Shown piece after piece: positions 28,224 through 35,921 of a stretch of DNA of 39,158 nt. The stretch is from Gammaproteobacteria bacterium (GTDB taxonomy: Bacteria; Pseudomonadota; Gammaproteobacteria; SZUA-152): NCBI GenBank assembly GCA_021647505.1, contig JAKIUN010000033.1, positions 1-39,158 on the forward strand, written 5' to 3'. The notes below the pieces were generated by a model. That model was given only the letters and a program-made list of their open reading frames with translations, was not told the origin of the DNA and made no database searches. The first letter of the stretch is position 1; each line of letters starts with the position of its first letter. The position numbers and the translations under genes were made by a program.

Positions 28224-28350
28224 ATTCGCCACAAAGGTACGGAGAATACAGAGAATGCACGGGTCGAATAGGGTCATGGGAGGTGATTTTTCTTTCCCTC
28301 CGACGAGTAGTTTTGTCGTGCGTTGTGAACCCTGTGCCTCTGTGGCGAAT
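28224..28350. repeat. Inverted-repeat element between sucB and lpd
   Basis: ATTCGCCACA (28224-28233) and TGTGGCGAAT (28341-28350) are perfect 10-bp arms. The interior carries GGTACGGAGAATACAGAGAA near the left arm and CCTGTGCCTCTG near the right, recognisably related to the inner palindrome at 11851-11921. It lies within the sucAB-lpd run. Confidence 0.75.
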
Positions 28351-28439
28351 AAAAGCAGTTACGCAGAGTTTTGCCCGAAAAACACCAGAAGATATCTGTT
28401 TACTGTTATGCCGTAACGGCGAAAAAAAGGAATGCAGCG

Positions 28440-29861
28440 ATGACGGATTATGACGTAATTGTTCTCGGCGGCGGCCCCGGTGGTTATGTAGCGGCTATCC
28501 GTTGCGCACAGCTGGGCCTGAAGACGGCCTGCATCGACGATGGTGTGGACGAACAGGGTAAGCCCTCGCTGGGTGGTGTCTGTCTCAATGTCGGTTGTAT
28601 TCCCTCCAAGGCCCTGCTGGAAACATCGCACCATTTCTATCGTGCACGGCACGATTTCCCTGCCCATGGCATCCGTACCGGTGATATACAGATCGATGTG
28701 GCGGCCATGCAGCGGCGCAAGCAACAGGTGGTGACGAGCCTCACCGGCGGCATCGCCCTGCTGTTTGCCAAACACAGGGTCACACACATTAAGGGCCACG
28801 GCTGCCTGTTGGCCGAGCGGCGCGTGCGGGTCATCGCGGGTGAGGCGGATGGTGAACAGGTATTCAGTGCCGGCAATATTATTGTTGCCACCGGTTCCAC
28901 GCCCGTCGAACTGGCGGAGGCCCCCTTCGACGGTGAACGCATCGTCGATTCCACCGGTGCGCTGGCCTTTGCTGCGGTGCCCAAGCGCCTGGGGGTAATC
29001 GGCGGCGGTGTTATCGGCCTGGAACTGGGCAGTGTCTGGTCACGCTTGGGTGCAAAGACCACGTTGCTGGTGCGGGGTGCACAATTTCTTGCCGCTGCCG
29101 ATCAACAACTGGCCCGCGCCGTGCAGCAGGATTTGCAGGATGAAGGCCTGAATATTTGCCTCGGCGCAAAGCTGGTTTCCGTCAAAAAGAGTGCGAAGCA
29201 GATCACCGTTACCTATGCCGATGGTGACGGCGAACACAAACTACAGGTCGACAAATTGCTGGTGGCTGCCGGGCGCAGGCCCAACACGGGTGACATCGGC
29301 GCCGAGGATATCGGTCTGAAACTGGATGTGCGTGGTTTTATCGACGTGGACGCTGACTGCCGCACGAACCTGCCGGGCATCTTTGCCATTGGTGATGTGG
29401 TGCGGCGCGGCCCGATGCTGGCGCACAAGGCTTCGGAGGAAGGTGTGGCGGTGGCGGAGCGTATCGCCGGGCAGCAGCCCGAGGTGAATTACGCCACCAT
29501 TCCCTTCGTCATCTATACTTGGCCGGAGATCGCCTGGGTGGGACGCAGCAGCGAGCAGTTACAGGCCGATGGCATCGATTTCGAGTCAGGCGTGTTTCCT
29601 TTTCTCGCCAATGGCCGGGCCCACGCCAGCGGCGACACCCGGGGCATGGTGAAGGTTCTCGCCGATGCCCGCACGGATCGTATCCTCGGTGTACACATCT
29701 ATGGCGCCAATGCCTCGGAACTCATCGCTGAGGCCGTGGTGGCGATGGAGTTTTCCGCCTCCGCCGAAGACCTGGCCCGCACCATTCATGCCCATCCCAC
29801 GCTTTCCGAGGCCATCCACGAGGCCGCCCTGGCGGTGGACAAGCGTCCCATGCACATTTAA
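28440..29861 (+). CDS. lpd: Dihydrolipoyl dehydrogenase (E3)
   Basis: 473 aa from ATG 28440, which has AAAGGA 7-8 nt upstream; an upstream in-frame start at 28371 adds repeat-derived residues. FAD motif VIVLGGGPGGYVAAIRCAQLG; redox disulfide Cys48-Cys53 in GGVCLNVGCIPSKALLE; NAD motif GVIGGGVIGLELGSVWSRLG; second FAD segment GIFAIGDVVRRGPMLAHKA; and catalytic His452/Glu457 in HAHPTLSEAIHEAA. Reoxidises dihydrolipoyl SucB to make NADH, which the adjacent NQR can use. Confidence 0.95.
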   Translation: MTDYDVIVLGGGPGGYVAAIRCAQLGLKTACIDDGVDEQGKPSLGGVCLNVGCIPSKALLETSHHFYRARHDFPAHGIRTGDIQIDVAAMQRRKQQVVTSLTGGIALLFAKHRVTHIKGHGCLLAERRVRVIAGEADGEQVFSAGNIIVATGSTPVELAEAPFDGERIVDSTGALAFAAVPKRLGVIGGGVIGLELGSVWSRLGAKTTLLVRGAQFLAAADQQLARAVQQDLQDEGLNICLGAKLVSVKKSAKQITVTYADGDGEHKLQVDKLLVAAGRRPNTGDIGAEDIGLKLDVRGFIDVDADCRTNLPGIFAIGDVVRRGPMLAHKASEEGVAVAERIAGQQPEVNYATIPFVIYTWPEIAWVGRSSEQLQADGIDFESGVFPFLANGRAHASGDTRGMVKVLADARTDRILGVHIYGANASELIAEAVVAMEFSASAEDLARTIHAHPTLSEAIHEAALAVDKRPMHI

Positions 29862-29896
29862 TGCCTTTCAATCAGGGATTAGCTTCAACCATCAGG

Positions 29897-29963
29897 GTAG
29901 GAGCGGGCCATGCCCGCGATATTTTCAATCACGTCAGCGAGCCTCGCGGGCATGGCCCGCTCC
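29897..29963. repeat. REP-type inverted pair
   Basis: The REP unit seen at 11814 recurs at 29897-29918, and its inverse occupies 29945-29963 (19 of the 22 positions, then diverging). The 26-nt spacer differs from that of the first locus. It lies between the converging lpd and fccB genes, where such pairs could end both transcripts. Confidence 0.9.
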
Positions 29964-30004
29964 GATAATTGCACTTTAGTATTACTCTATTGGTTACAGC
30001 CCGT

Positions 30005-31285
30005 CTAACCAAAAATATCGGCCGTGATGGCCCGGTACCAGCCCTCGGCATAGACCGCTTCCATTTGCCGGGTCGTGAGCGGTGCATCGCGTGGCCCGAC
30101 ACCGCCGGCCCCCTCGACACCGACGATGCCCTTGTCGCCAAGCCGATAGACGGCGGCTACGGAGATGCCATAATCGGGCGTGATGAGGCTATAGCAGGTA
30201 TTCACCCAGGAAGAGGTGCCGATCGTATCGCCACGCAGGGCGGCGACGATTTCGGCAGCGCAGACCTTGCCCTGGCTGCTGGCTGAAAAGCCTGACTTGG
30301 GCATTTTTCCGGCGATGCTGGCGTCGCCGATGATATGCACGTTTTTGTATATTGTGGATTCAAAGGTCTTCTGGTTTACCGGGCACCAGCCCTTGTCGTT
30401 GGTGAGCCCCGCGCGGTAGGCGACGTCGCCGGCTTTCTGCGGTGGGATAATATTGGCCACTGCTGCTTTGATCTTTTCCTCGTCGGCCGTCACGGTCATG
30501 TGTTTCGGATCCACGGCGGTGACGATACCGCCCTGTGAACCGGGCACCCATTCGATGTGATCGGGATAGAATTCGTCCCAGGCATCCTGAAACAACGCCT
30601 GCTTGGAGAACTTGTCCTTGGCGTCGAGGATCAGCACCTTGGAGCGGGGTTTGTGCTGTTTGAGGTAGTGGGCGATCATGCTGGCGCGCTCATAGGGTCC
30701 CGGCGGGCAGCGGAAGGGGTTGGCCGGTGGGGCGATGACCACTACGCCGCCATTGGGCATTTCGTGCAGCTGTTTGAGCAACAGGCGTGTCTGTGAGCCC
30801 GCCTTCCAGGCATGGGGCATGATGAGGCTGGCGGCCGGATCATAGCCCTCGATAGCATTCCAAAGGAAGTCGATACCCGGCGACAGAACCAGGCGGTCAT
30901 AGCTCAGAGTCCGGCCGGCAGTGGTGTGTACCGTCTGTTTGTCGGGGTCGATGGTGCTGGCGTAGTCTTGGATGACCTTCACCCGGTGCTTCGACTGTAG
31001 CTTGTCGTAGTCGTGACGGATGAAATCCATGTCATAGAGCCCGCCGAGGACGGCATTGCTGAACGGGCAGGTATAGAATTGCTTGTGCGATTCGATCAGG
31101 GTGACGTCCAGAGAGGGATCGAAGCGTTTGAGATAGTTGGCGCAGGTGGCCCCGCCGAATCCGCCGCCAACGATGACGATGCGGGCGCCGGTCTTGGGGA
31201 ATGCCAGTGACGGAGCACCTAATGCGCCCAGGGCCGAGGCGGTTCCCAGCCATTGGATGAAGCGGCGGCGACTGATCTTGTTCAT
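30005..31285 (-). CDS. fccB: Flavocytochrome c sulfide dehydrogenase, flavoprotein subunit
   Basis: 426 aa. A twin-arginine signal (SRRRFIQWLG) directs the folded flavoprotein to the periplasm. FAD-binding ARIVIVGGGFGGATCANYL; YTCPFSNAVLGGLYD; NPFRCPPGPYERASM with Cys193; VHIIGDASIAGKMPKSGFSA; and NTCYSLITPDYG with Cys364. The spacing of Cys193 and Cys364 matches the redox-active disulfide pair known in FccB. It oxidises sulfide to sulfur or polysulfide and passes electrons to FccA. AGGAGAG lies just before the ATG at 31285. It follows fccA in the same direction. Confidence 0.9.
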   Translation of the reverse strand: MNKISRRRFIQWLGTASALGALGAPSLAFPKTGARIVIVGGGFGGATCANYLKRFDPSLDVTLIESHKQFYTCPFSNAVLGGLYDMDFIRHDYDKLQSKHRVKVIQDYASTIDPDKQTVHTTAGRTLSYDRLVLSPGIDFLWNAIEGYDPAASLIMPHAWKAGSQTRLLLKQLHEMPNGGVVVIAPPANPFRCPPGPYERASMIAHYLKQHKPRSKVLILDAKDKFSKQALFQDAWDEFYPDHIEWVPGSQGGIVTAVDPKHMTVTADEEKIKAAVANIIPPQKAGDVAYRAGLTNDKGWCPVNQKTFESTIYKNVHIIGDASIAGKMPKSGFSASSQGKVCAAEIVAALRGDTIGTSSWVNTCYSLITPDYGISVAAVYRLGDKGIVGVEGAGGVGPRDAPLTTRQMEAVYAEGWYRAITADIFG

Positions 31286-31360
31286 GACGACTCTCCTAAT
31301 GCATTACGTATTACGGCGATGTATCCCGGTTGTATGGCCCGAGCGGGGAAGCCTGGGGGG

Positions 31361-31672
31361 TTAAGGCTTGCGGGAAAAATAGCTGGCCATGAGATCGATT
31401 TCCTCGTCGCTGTAGCCCTTGGCAATGCGGTTCATTACCGTGCCCTTGCGTTGATCCGTCTTGAAGGCCTTCATACTGGAAATAATGTCGTCGGTGGACA
31501 GGCCCGTCAATGACGGAATCGAGCCGGGACTGTCGCCGTCCGGCCCGTGGCAGCCTGCGCAGGGGGTGGCCAGCATGGCGGGCCGGTAGTCTGTGGCGAA
31601 GACCGTGCCGGGAAGTATAAGCTGTGTGGTGGCGACGAGCACCGCGAGGGTGATCCATGACTGCTGCTTCAT
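31361..31672 (-). CDS. fccA: Cytochrome c subunit of flavocytochrome c sulfide dehydrogenase
   Basis: 103 aa from ATG 31672, chosen because AGAGGTG lies 6 nt upstream and a signal peptide (QQSWITLAVLVATTQLILPGTVFA) follows. One heme motif CAGCH, and later a Met-containing segment (MNRIAKGYSDEEIDLMASYF) that can supply the distal ligand. The mature protein is about 80 residues and monoheme, unlike the diheme subunit of Allochromatium but like the single-heme FccA of green sulfur bacteria. Assignment rests on its place directly before fccB. Confidence 0.85.
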   Translation of the reverse strand: MKQQSWITLAVLVATTQLILPGTVFATDYRPAMLATPCAGCHGPDGDSPGSIPSLTGLSTDDIISSMKAFKTDQRKGTVMNRIAKGYSDEEIDLMASYFSRKP

Positions 31673-32120
31673 AACTACACCTCTTGCAAGGTTGTGGCAT
31701 GCTGCACGACTTACATTGTGCAGAACAAAGTGTGTCGAATAAATAAGGCCGTAAGCGGGCACGGCGAATCGGTGTGAAACGCGCCCCATTGTATATTATA
31801 CTCATGCAAAGCATGATTACATCCCAGTGGATGACTCGGACTTTCTGTGTGTGTGCCGGGACTCGTTGCTTGTACCAAGCCATGATCAGGCGGCCTGGAA
31901 CAGAGGGCAGGGCGCTTATCCCATTAATCTTACTGAAATATGAAATATATTCCTGGTAAAAGCGGACTGACTCTTCTATAGTATACCCAGCTACAGATAC
32001 CGTGACTGGCACTTTTGGTTGTTCCCTCCGTGTTACCCTCCGAATTCCCCGTTTCACTACCTGTACGCACCACCCTAAGTTTGTTTGTTTAATGTATTTA
32101 TATATCAGGTAAAAAGTCAC
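31673..32120. other. Divergent regulatory region between fccA and the cold-shock gene
   Basis: No gene is supported in this 448-nt region. It should carry both the fccAB promoter (minus strand) and the leader of the cold-shock gene. Short reading frames present are unconserved in appearance. The segment 32000-32120 is C/T-rich and would be a long 5' leader, as is usual for cold-shock mRNAs. Confidence 0.5.
31794..31822 (-). promoter_or_regulatory. Candidate fccAB promoter with palindrome in the spacer
   Basis: On the minus strand TATAAT (31799 to 31794) is a perfect -10 hexamer about 120 nt before fccA. The -35 position (about 31816-31822) holds only a weak match. Within the spacer CATGC (31802-31806) and GCATG (31810-31814) form a 5-bp palindrome that could be an operator. 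Confidence 0.35.
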
Positions 32121-32321
32121 ATGGCTACAGGTACAGTAAAGTGGTTCAACGAAGCCAAAGGTTTCGGTTTCATTTCTCAGGATGACGGCGGCGCAGACGT
32201 ATTCGTGCATTTCAGCGCGATCCAGGCCGGCGGTTTCAAGACCCTGGCCGAAGGTCAGGCGGTCACCTATGAAGTGGAAAACGGCCCCAAAGGCCCGCAG
32301 GCGACCAGTGTTAGCGCCTAA
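32121..32321 (+). CDS. cspA: Cold-shock-domain protein (CspA family)
   Basis: 66 aa, a complete single-domain cold-shock protein that binds single-stranded RNA/DNA. RNP1 is KGFGFI and RNP2 is VFVHF. Opens [14 protein letters not shown] and ends QATSVSA, typical of the smaller proteobacterial Csps. Translation starts at 32121; a longer frame from 32085 lies in the leader. Followed by a strong terminator 18 nt after the stop. Which Csp paralogue it is cannot be told. Confidence 0.95.
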   Translation: MATGTVKWFNEAKGFGFISQDDGGADVFVHFSAIQAGGFKTLAEGQAVTYEVENGPKGPQATSVSA

Positions 32322-32339
32322 GCAAGACCCTATCGGATA

Positions 32340-32383
32340 ATCGATACAAAAAACCCCGCCCCGGCGGGGTTTTTTGTATCGAT
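32340..32383. terminator. Strong bidirectional terminator
   Basis: Perfect 21-bp arms (32340-32360 and 32363-32383) with a GC-rich core (CCCCGCC/GGCGGGG) flanked by A6 on one side and T6 on the other. It therefore ends transcription from both the cold-shock gene and, on the other strand, the ABC_ATPase gene. Confidence 0.95.
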
Positions 32384-32390
32384 GGAAAAG

Positions 32391-32424
32391 TAGCCCGGAT
32401 GAAGTGAAGCGAAATTCGGGGAGG
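32391..32424. repeat. TAGCCCGGAT-type intergenic repeat
   Basis: CCCGGAT (32394-32400) pairs imperfectly with ATTCGGG (32414-32420) around GAAGTGAAGCGAA. This resembles a common gammaproteobacterial repeat (TAGCCCGGATG...ATCCGGG). It lies just past the bidirectional terminator. Confidence 0.6.
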
Positions 32425-32485
32425 TTGGTTTGAGCAGATCGGTAGACACGCAAAGAAATAGCGCCTGCTTTTTGTTTTTCCGTGT

Positions 32486-34195
32486 CTAATGCCAGTCTCC
32501 CTCACGAATGCGATTGACCGCCGCGGCCAGCTCGAACAGCCGCGGCAGGGCCAGGTTGCCGACCTTGTATTCAGTGAAATGATCCAGCCCAAATTGTTCC
32601 GCATCGGCCATGACCTGTTGCAGGCCCTTAACCAGTGAGCGGCAGTCCGTGGCATAGTGGCGGGAAAAATAATGGATCATCAGACCGATGGCGCGGGTCT
32701 GGCCGGTGTCGATGAGCTGCTCGACCTGCGACAGATCGATGCGGTGGTTACCGTAGCGCAGCAGGCCGGTTTCCGGGGTATCGATCTTCACCGGGCGCTT
32801 GCCGCGCGAGGCATCCAGCGCCGCCGGGCCGGGACAGCGGGCGGCTTCACGCTCGAAGGCCGGCAGTCCCGCCGGTGCGGCTTCAATGGGGCGTGCCAGC
32901 GCGCGGGCCTGTTGCGTCACGTCACGTGGTTCGTAGGCATCCATCATGATGACCGTGTCGGCGACATCGAAATAATCACCCGAACCGCCCATCACGATCA
33001 CCGACGACACACCGTATTCGGTATACAGCTCGCGCACGCGATGGATCAGCGGGGTGATAGGCTCCTTGTCGCCGGCCACCAGCTGCTGCATGCGTTGGTC
33101 GCGGATCATGAAATTGGTCGCCGAAGTATCCTCGTCGATGAGCAAAAGCTCCGCGCCGCACGCCAGTGCCTCGATGATATTGGCCACCTGCGATGTGCTG
33201 CCGCTGGCATTGTCGGTACTGAAATGCACCGTATCGCGATCGAAGGGCAGGTGGTCAATGAAGGGGCTGATGTTCACGGCGTGAATGGCGCGGCCATCCT
33301 CAGCGCGTACCTTGACCGCCGTCTCCAGGCTTGCCACCTGCTCGCGGCCATCGCCGGGGATATGGTTGTAGATGCCGTATTCCAGCGCCTGCAACAGGGT
33401 GGACTTGCCGTGAAAACCGCCGCCAACGATGAGCGTAATGCCCGCAGGGATGGCCAGCCCTGCAACGTGGCCGGCATTGGGTAGCGTCACCGAGCGCGTG
33501 AGTGAATCGGGCGCAGCCAGGGGTAGGGTGTGATTGTGTAATGGGCGATCATCCACACCGCCGGCGCGCGGCAAGTGGGCGCCATTGGCGACGAAGGCCG
33601 CCAGGCCTTCCCTGCGCAGCCAGTGACGCAGGGCGTGCTGATCCTCCACGCTGTGCACGTGGCGCTGTGCCTGTGCGGCATCCAGATTGTCGAAGCAGAG
33701 TGCGGCCGCTACCAGCCGTGGCAGCTCATCGAAGAACATCACCATTGCCTCGCGTCCGGCGGCACGGCGATTTGCCGCCGGTAAACCGAAGGTCAGGCGT
33801 GCCTCCACGCCTGTGGCCGAGATCAACACGGCATTACGTGGCAATACCTGCTGTCCGCTGCCGGCAATGGCGATTTCGCCGCTGCAACCGGAGCCGCGCC
33901 GGCCTTTCACATAGCGCCCGATGGCCCGGTTCAGGGCGCGGCCGAGAAAATCCTCCAGCGCCACACGGCGCACGGCATCCCGCCACAGTGCATCCGGTAG
34001 CCGGGCCTGCGCCATCTCCACCCATACGCTGATGCGCGAGGGCAGGGCAAAGGGATCGCCCTGTATGTGATCGATGCTCAGGTTGAAATGTAGTTGGCCG
34101 ACAGTGACGGTAAAGGCATAACGACCGGCGAGGGACTGATAGGCCTTGTAGCCCCTTCCATCGAGGGCGAGCAATTTCTTGCGCAGTGTTTCCAT
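32486..34195 (-). CDS. ABC_ATPase-family protein (predicted P-loop ATPase)
   Basis: 569 aa, matching the size and order of the PF09818 'ABC_ATPase' family. Walker A GGGFHGKST at about 258-266, an ABC-like signature SGSTSQ at 331-336, and Walker B LLLIDEDTSATNFM at about 350-362. The N-terminal 240 residues are the family-specific domain (LDGRGYKAYQSLAG; DHIQGDPFALPSR), and the C-terminus (about 490-569) has HRIDLSQVEQLIDTGQTRAIG. The family is widespread but its job is not established, so only an ATPase is claimed. No TM helices. The ribosome site (GACCAAGAC) is weak. Confidence 0.85.
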   Translation of the reverse strand: METLRKKLLALDGRGYKAYQSLAGRYAFTVTVGQLHFNLSIDHIQGDPFALPSRISVWVEMAQARLPDALWRDAVRRVALEDFLGRALNRAIGRYVKGRRGSGCSGEIAIAGSGQQVLPRNAVLISATGVEARLTFGLPAANRRAAGREAMVMFFDELPRLVAAALCFDNLDAAQAQRHVHSVEDQHALRHWLRREGLAAFVANGAHLPRAGGVDDRPLHNHTLPLAAPDSLTRSVTLPNAGHVAGLAIPAGITLIVGGGFHGKSTLLQALEYGIYNHIPGDGREQVASLETAVKVRAEDGRAIHAVNISPFIDHLPFDRDTVHFSTDNASGSTSQVANIIEALACGAELLLIDEDTSATNFMIRDQRMQQLVAGDKEPITPLIHRVRELYTEYGVSSVIVMGGSGDYFDVADTVIMMDAYEPRDVTQQARALARPIEAAPAGLPAFEREAARCPGPAALDASRGKRPVKIDTPETGLLRYGNHRIDLSQVEQLIDTGQTRAIGLMIHYFSRHYATDCRSLVKGLQQVMADAEQFGLDHFTEYKVGNLALPRLFELAAAVNRIREGDWH

Positions 34196-34383
34196 GTCTT
34201 GGTCGGGTGTTTTCTGAGTCGACCGATAACGATAGCAGATCTGTATTTTTCCGGGGAGGAATGTTTTTTCTTATGAGTCTGATTAAAATATTTCATCGAG
34301 AAAATGCGAAAAATGAGGGTATTTTTACGGTACAGTGATCAGTTAAGGCGCCGCAGAAGGCGGGGTGGAAAAAGGAGAAGCAT

Positions 34384-35880
34384 GTGTTTGAAGTTGCCGA
34401 GCTGGGTCATCGGGTATCAAAGGAAGAATACAAACAACGGGTGCCGGATTTGCGCACCCAGCTGCTGGAGGTGCAATTTCAGTTACGTCAGGCCGACTTC
34501 CCGGTGATTGTGCTGATTTCCGGCGTCGACGGTGCCGGCAAAGGGGAAACCGTCAACCTGCTCAATGAATGGCTCGACCCCCGCTATGTGCGTACCGATG
34601 CCTTCGACAAACCCACCGAGGAGGAGCGGCAGCGCCCGCCGTTCTGGCGTTATTGGCGTGCGCTGCCGGCCAAGGGGCACATGGCCCTGTATGTGGGCTC
34701 GTGGTATAGCGGGCCGCTGGCGAAGCGGGTCTATGGCAAGACCTCCGCCGCCGAACTGGACGAGGCGCTGGCGCGCATCAACGCCTTCGAAAAGGAACTG
34801 GTGGACGACGGCGCGCTGGTGATAAAAGTCTGGCTTCACCTGAGCAAAAAGCCGCAGGTCAAACGCCTGCGCAAGTTGGAAAAAAATCCCGAAACCCGCT
34901 GGCGTGTCACCAAGCGTGACCACAAGCATCTCAAACTCTACGACAAGTTTCGTCCCATCGCCGAGCACGCCCTGCGCGTCACCAGTACCGGCGAGGTACC
35001 GTGGGTCATCGTCGAGGGCAGCGATGCCCGTTACCGTGGCCTGACGGTCGGGCAGATCATCCTCGAACAGCTGAGCAGACGACTGGCGCGGCCGCTGGTC
35101 GAGGTCACCGAGACGGATGAATTCCGGCCCATTACCCCGCCAGTGAGTGGAGAGCCGGTGACCCTGCTGAACACCCTGCGGCTGGATTTGACCGTAAAAC
35201 CGGATACCTATAAACGCGAGTTGGAAGAGGAACAGGGGCGGCTCAATCGTCTCACCCGCAAGGCGTTGCAAAAGGGCATTTCCAGTGTGATGGTGATGGA
35301 AGGCTGGGACGCAGCCGGCAAGGGTGGTGTGATCCGGCGCATGGTGCCGGCCATGGATGCGCGTCATTACCACATTATCCCCGTGGCTGCGCCGACTGAC
35401 GAAGAGCATGCACACCATTATCTGTGGCGCTTCTGGCGGCATATCAGCCGCGCCGGCCATGTCACCATTTATGACCGTAGCTGGTACGGCCGGGTACTGG
35501 TGGAGCGTGCCGAAGGCTTTGCCTCGCAGGATGAATGGATGCGCGCCTATACCGAGCTGAATGACTTTGAAAATCAATTGGTGGATCACGGCATCGTACT
35601 GACAAAAATCTGGCTGCATATCAGCAAGGATGAACAGATACGGCGTTTCAAACTGCGGGAGGAAACTCCCTTCAAGCGCCACAAAATCACCGAAGAGGAT
35701 TACCGCAATCGCGAGAAATGGGATCTTTACGAACAGTCCGTGAATGACATGGTCGAGCGCACCAGTACCGAATATGCGCCCTGGGTACTGGTAGAGGCCA
35801 ATGACAAGAAGTATGCGCGGCTGAAGGTCTTGCGGATTTTTTGTGATCGCCTGGAGAGCGCGCTGAAGAAACGGAAATAG
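34384..35880 (+). CDS. pap: Two-domain PPK2-type polyphosphate:AMP phosphotransferase
   Basis: 498 aa, GTG start with AAGGAG 6 nt upstream. Two PPK2 modules in tandem: the first has Walker A SGVDGAGKGET (47-57) and a GSWYSGPL lid at about 110; the second has GWDAAGKGG (about 307-315) and the full DRSWYGRVLVER lid at about 364-375. The first lid lacks the Asp-Arg pair of the second, so the C-terminal module is the likely catalytic one. Two-domain (class II) enzymes phosphorylate AMP to ADP with polyphosphate. It is followed 41 nt downstream by ppk1. Confidence 0.9.
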   Translation: MFEVAELGHRVSKEEYKQRVPDLRTQLLEVQFQLRQADFPVIVLISGVDGAGKGETVNLLNEWLDPRYVRTDAFDKPTEEERQRPPFWRYWRALPAKGHMALYVGSWYSGPLAKRVYGKTSAAELDEALARINAFEKELVDDGALVIKVWLHLSKKPQVKRLRKLEKNPETRWRVTKRDHKHLKLYDKFRPIAEHALRVTSTGEVPWVIVEGSDARYRGLTVGQIILEQLSRRLARPLVEVTETDEFRPITPPVSGEPVTLLNTLRLDLTVKPDTYKRELEEEQGRLNRLTRKALQKGISSVMVMEGWDAAGKGGVIRRMVPAMDARHYHIIPVAAPTDEEHAHHYLWRFWRHISRAGHVTIYDRSWYGRVLVERAEGFASQDEWMRAYTELNDFENQLVDHGIVLTKIWLHISKDEQIRRFKLREETPFKRHKITEEDYRNREKWDLYEQSVNDMVERTSTEYAPWVLVEANDKKYARLKVLRIFCDRLESALKKRK

Positions 35881-35921
35881 TACCGCTGATCATTTACCGG
35901 AATTTTTTAAAAGGAATCCCC

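Noticed and set aside
28371-28439. Upstream extension of lpd
   Set aside because: The added residues come from intergenic sequence downstream of the repeat, and the ATG at 28440 has a good ribosome site and the family-standard N-terminus.
31774-31959. Short plus-strand frame in the fccA-csp gap
   Set aside because: No ribosome site, no conserved-looking sequence, and it overlaps the likely fccAB promoter.
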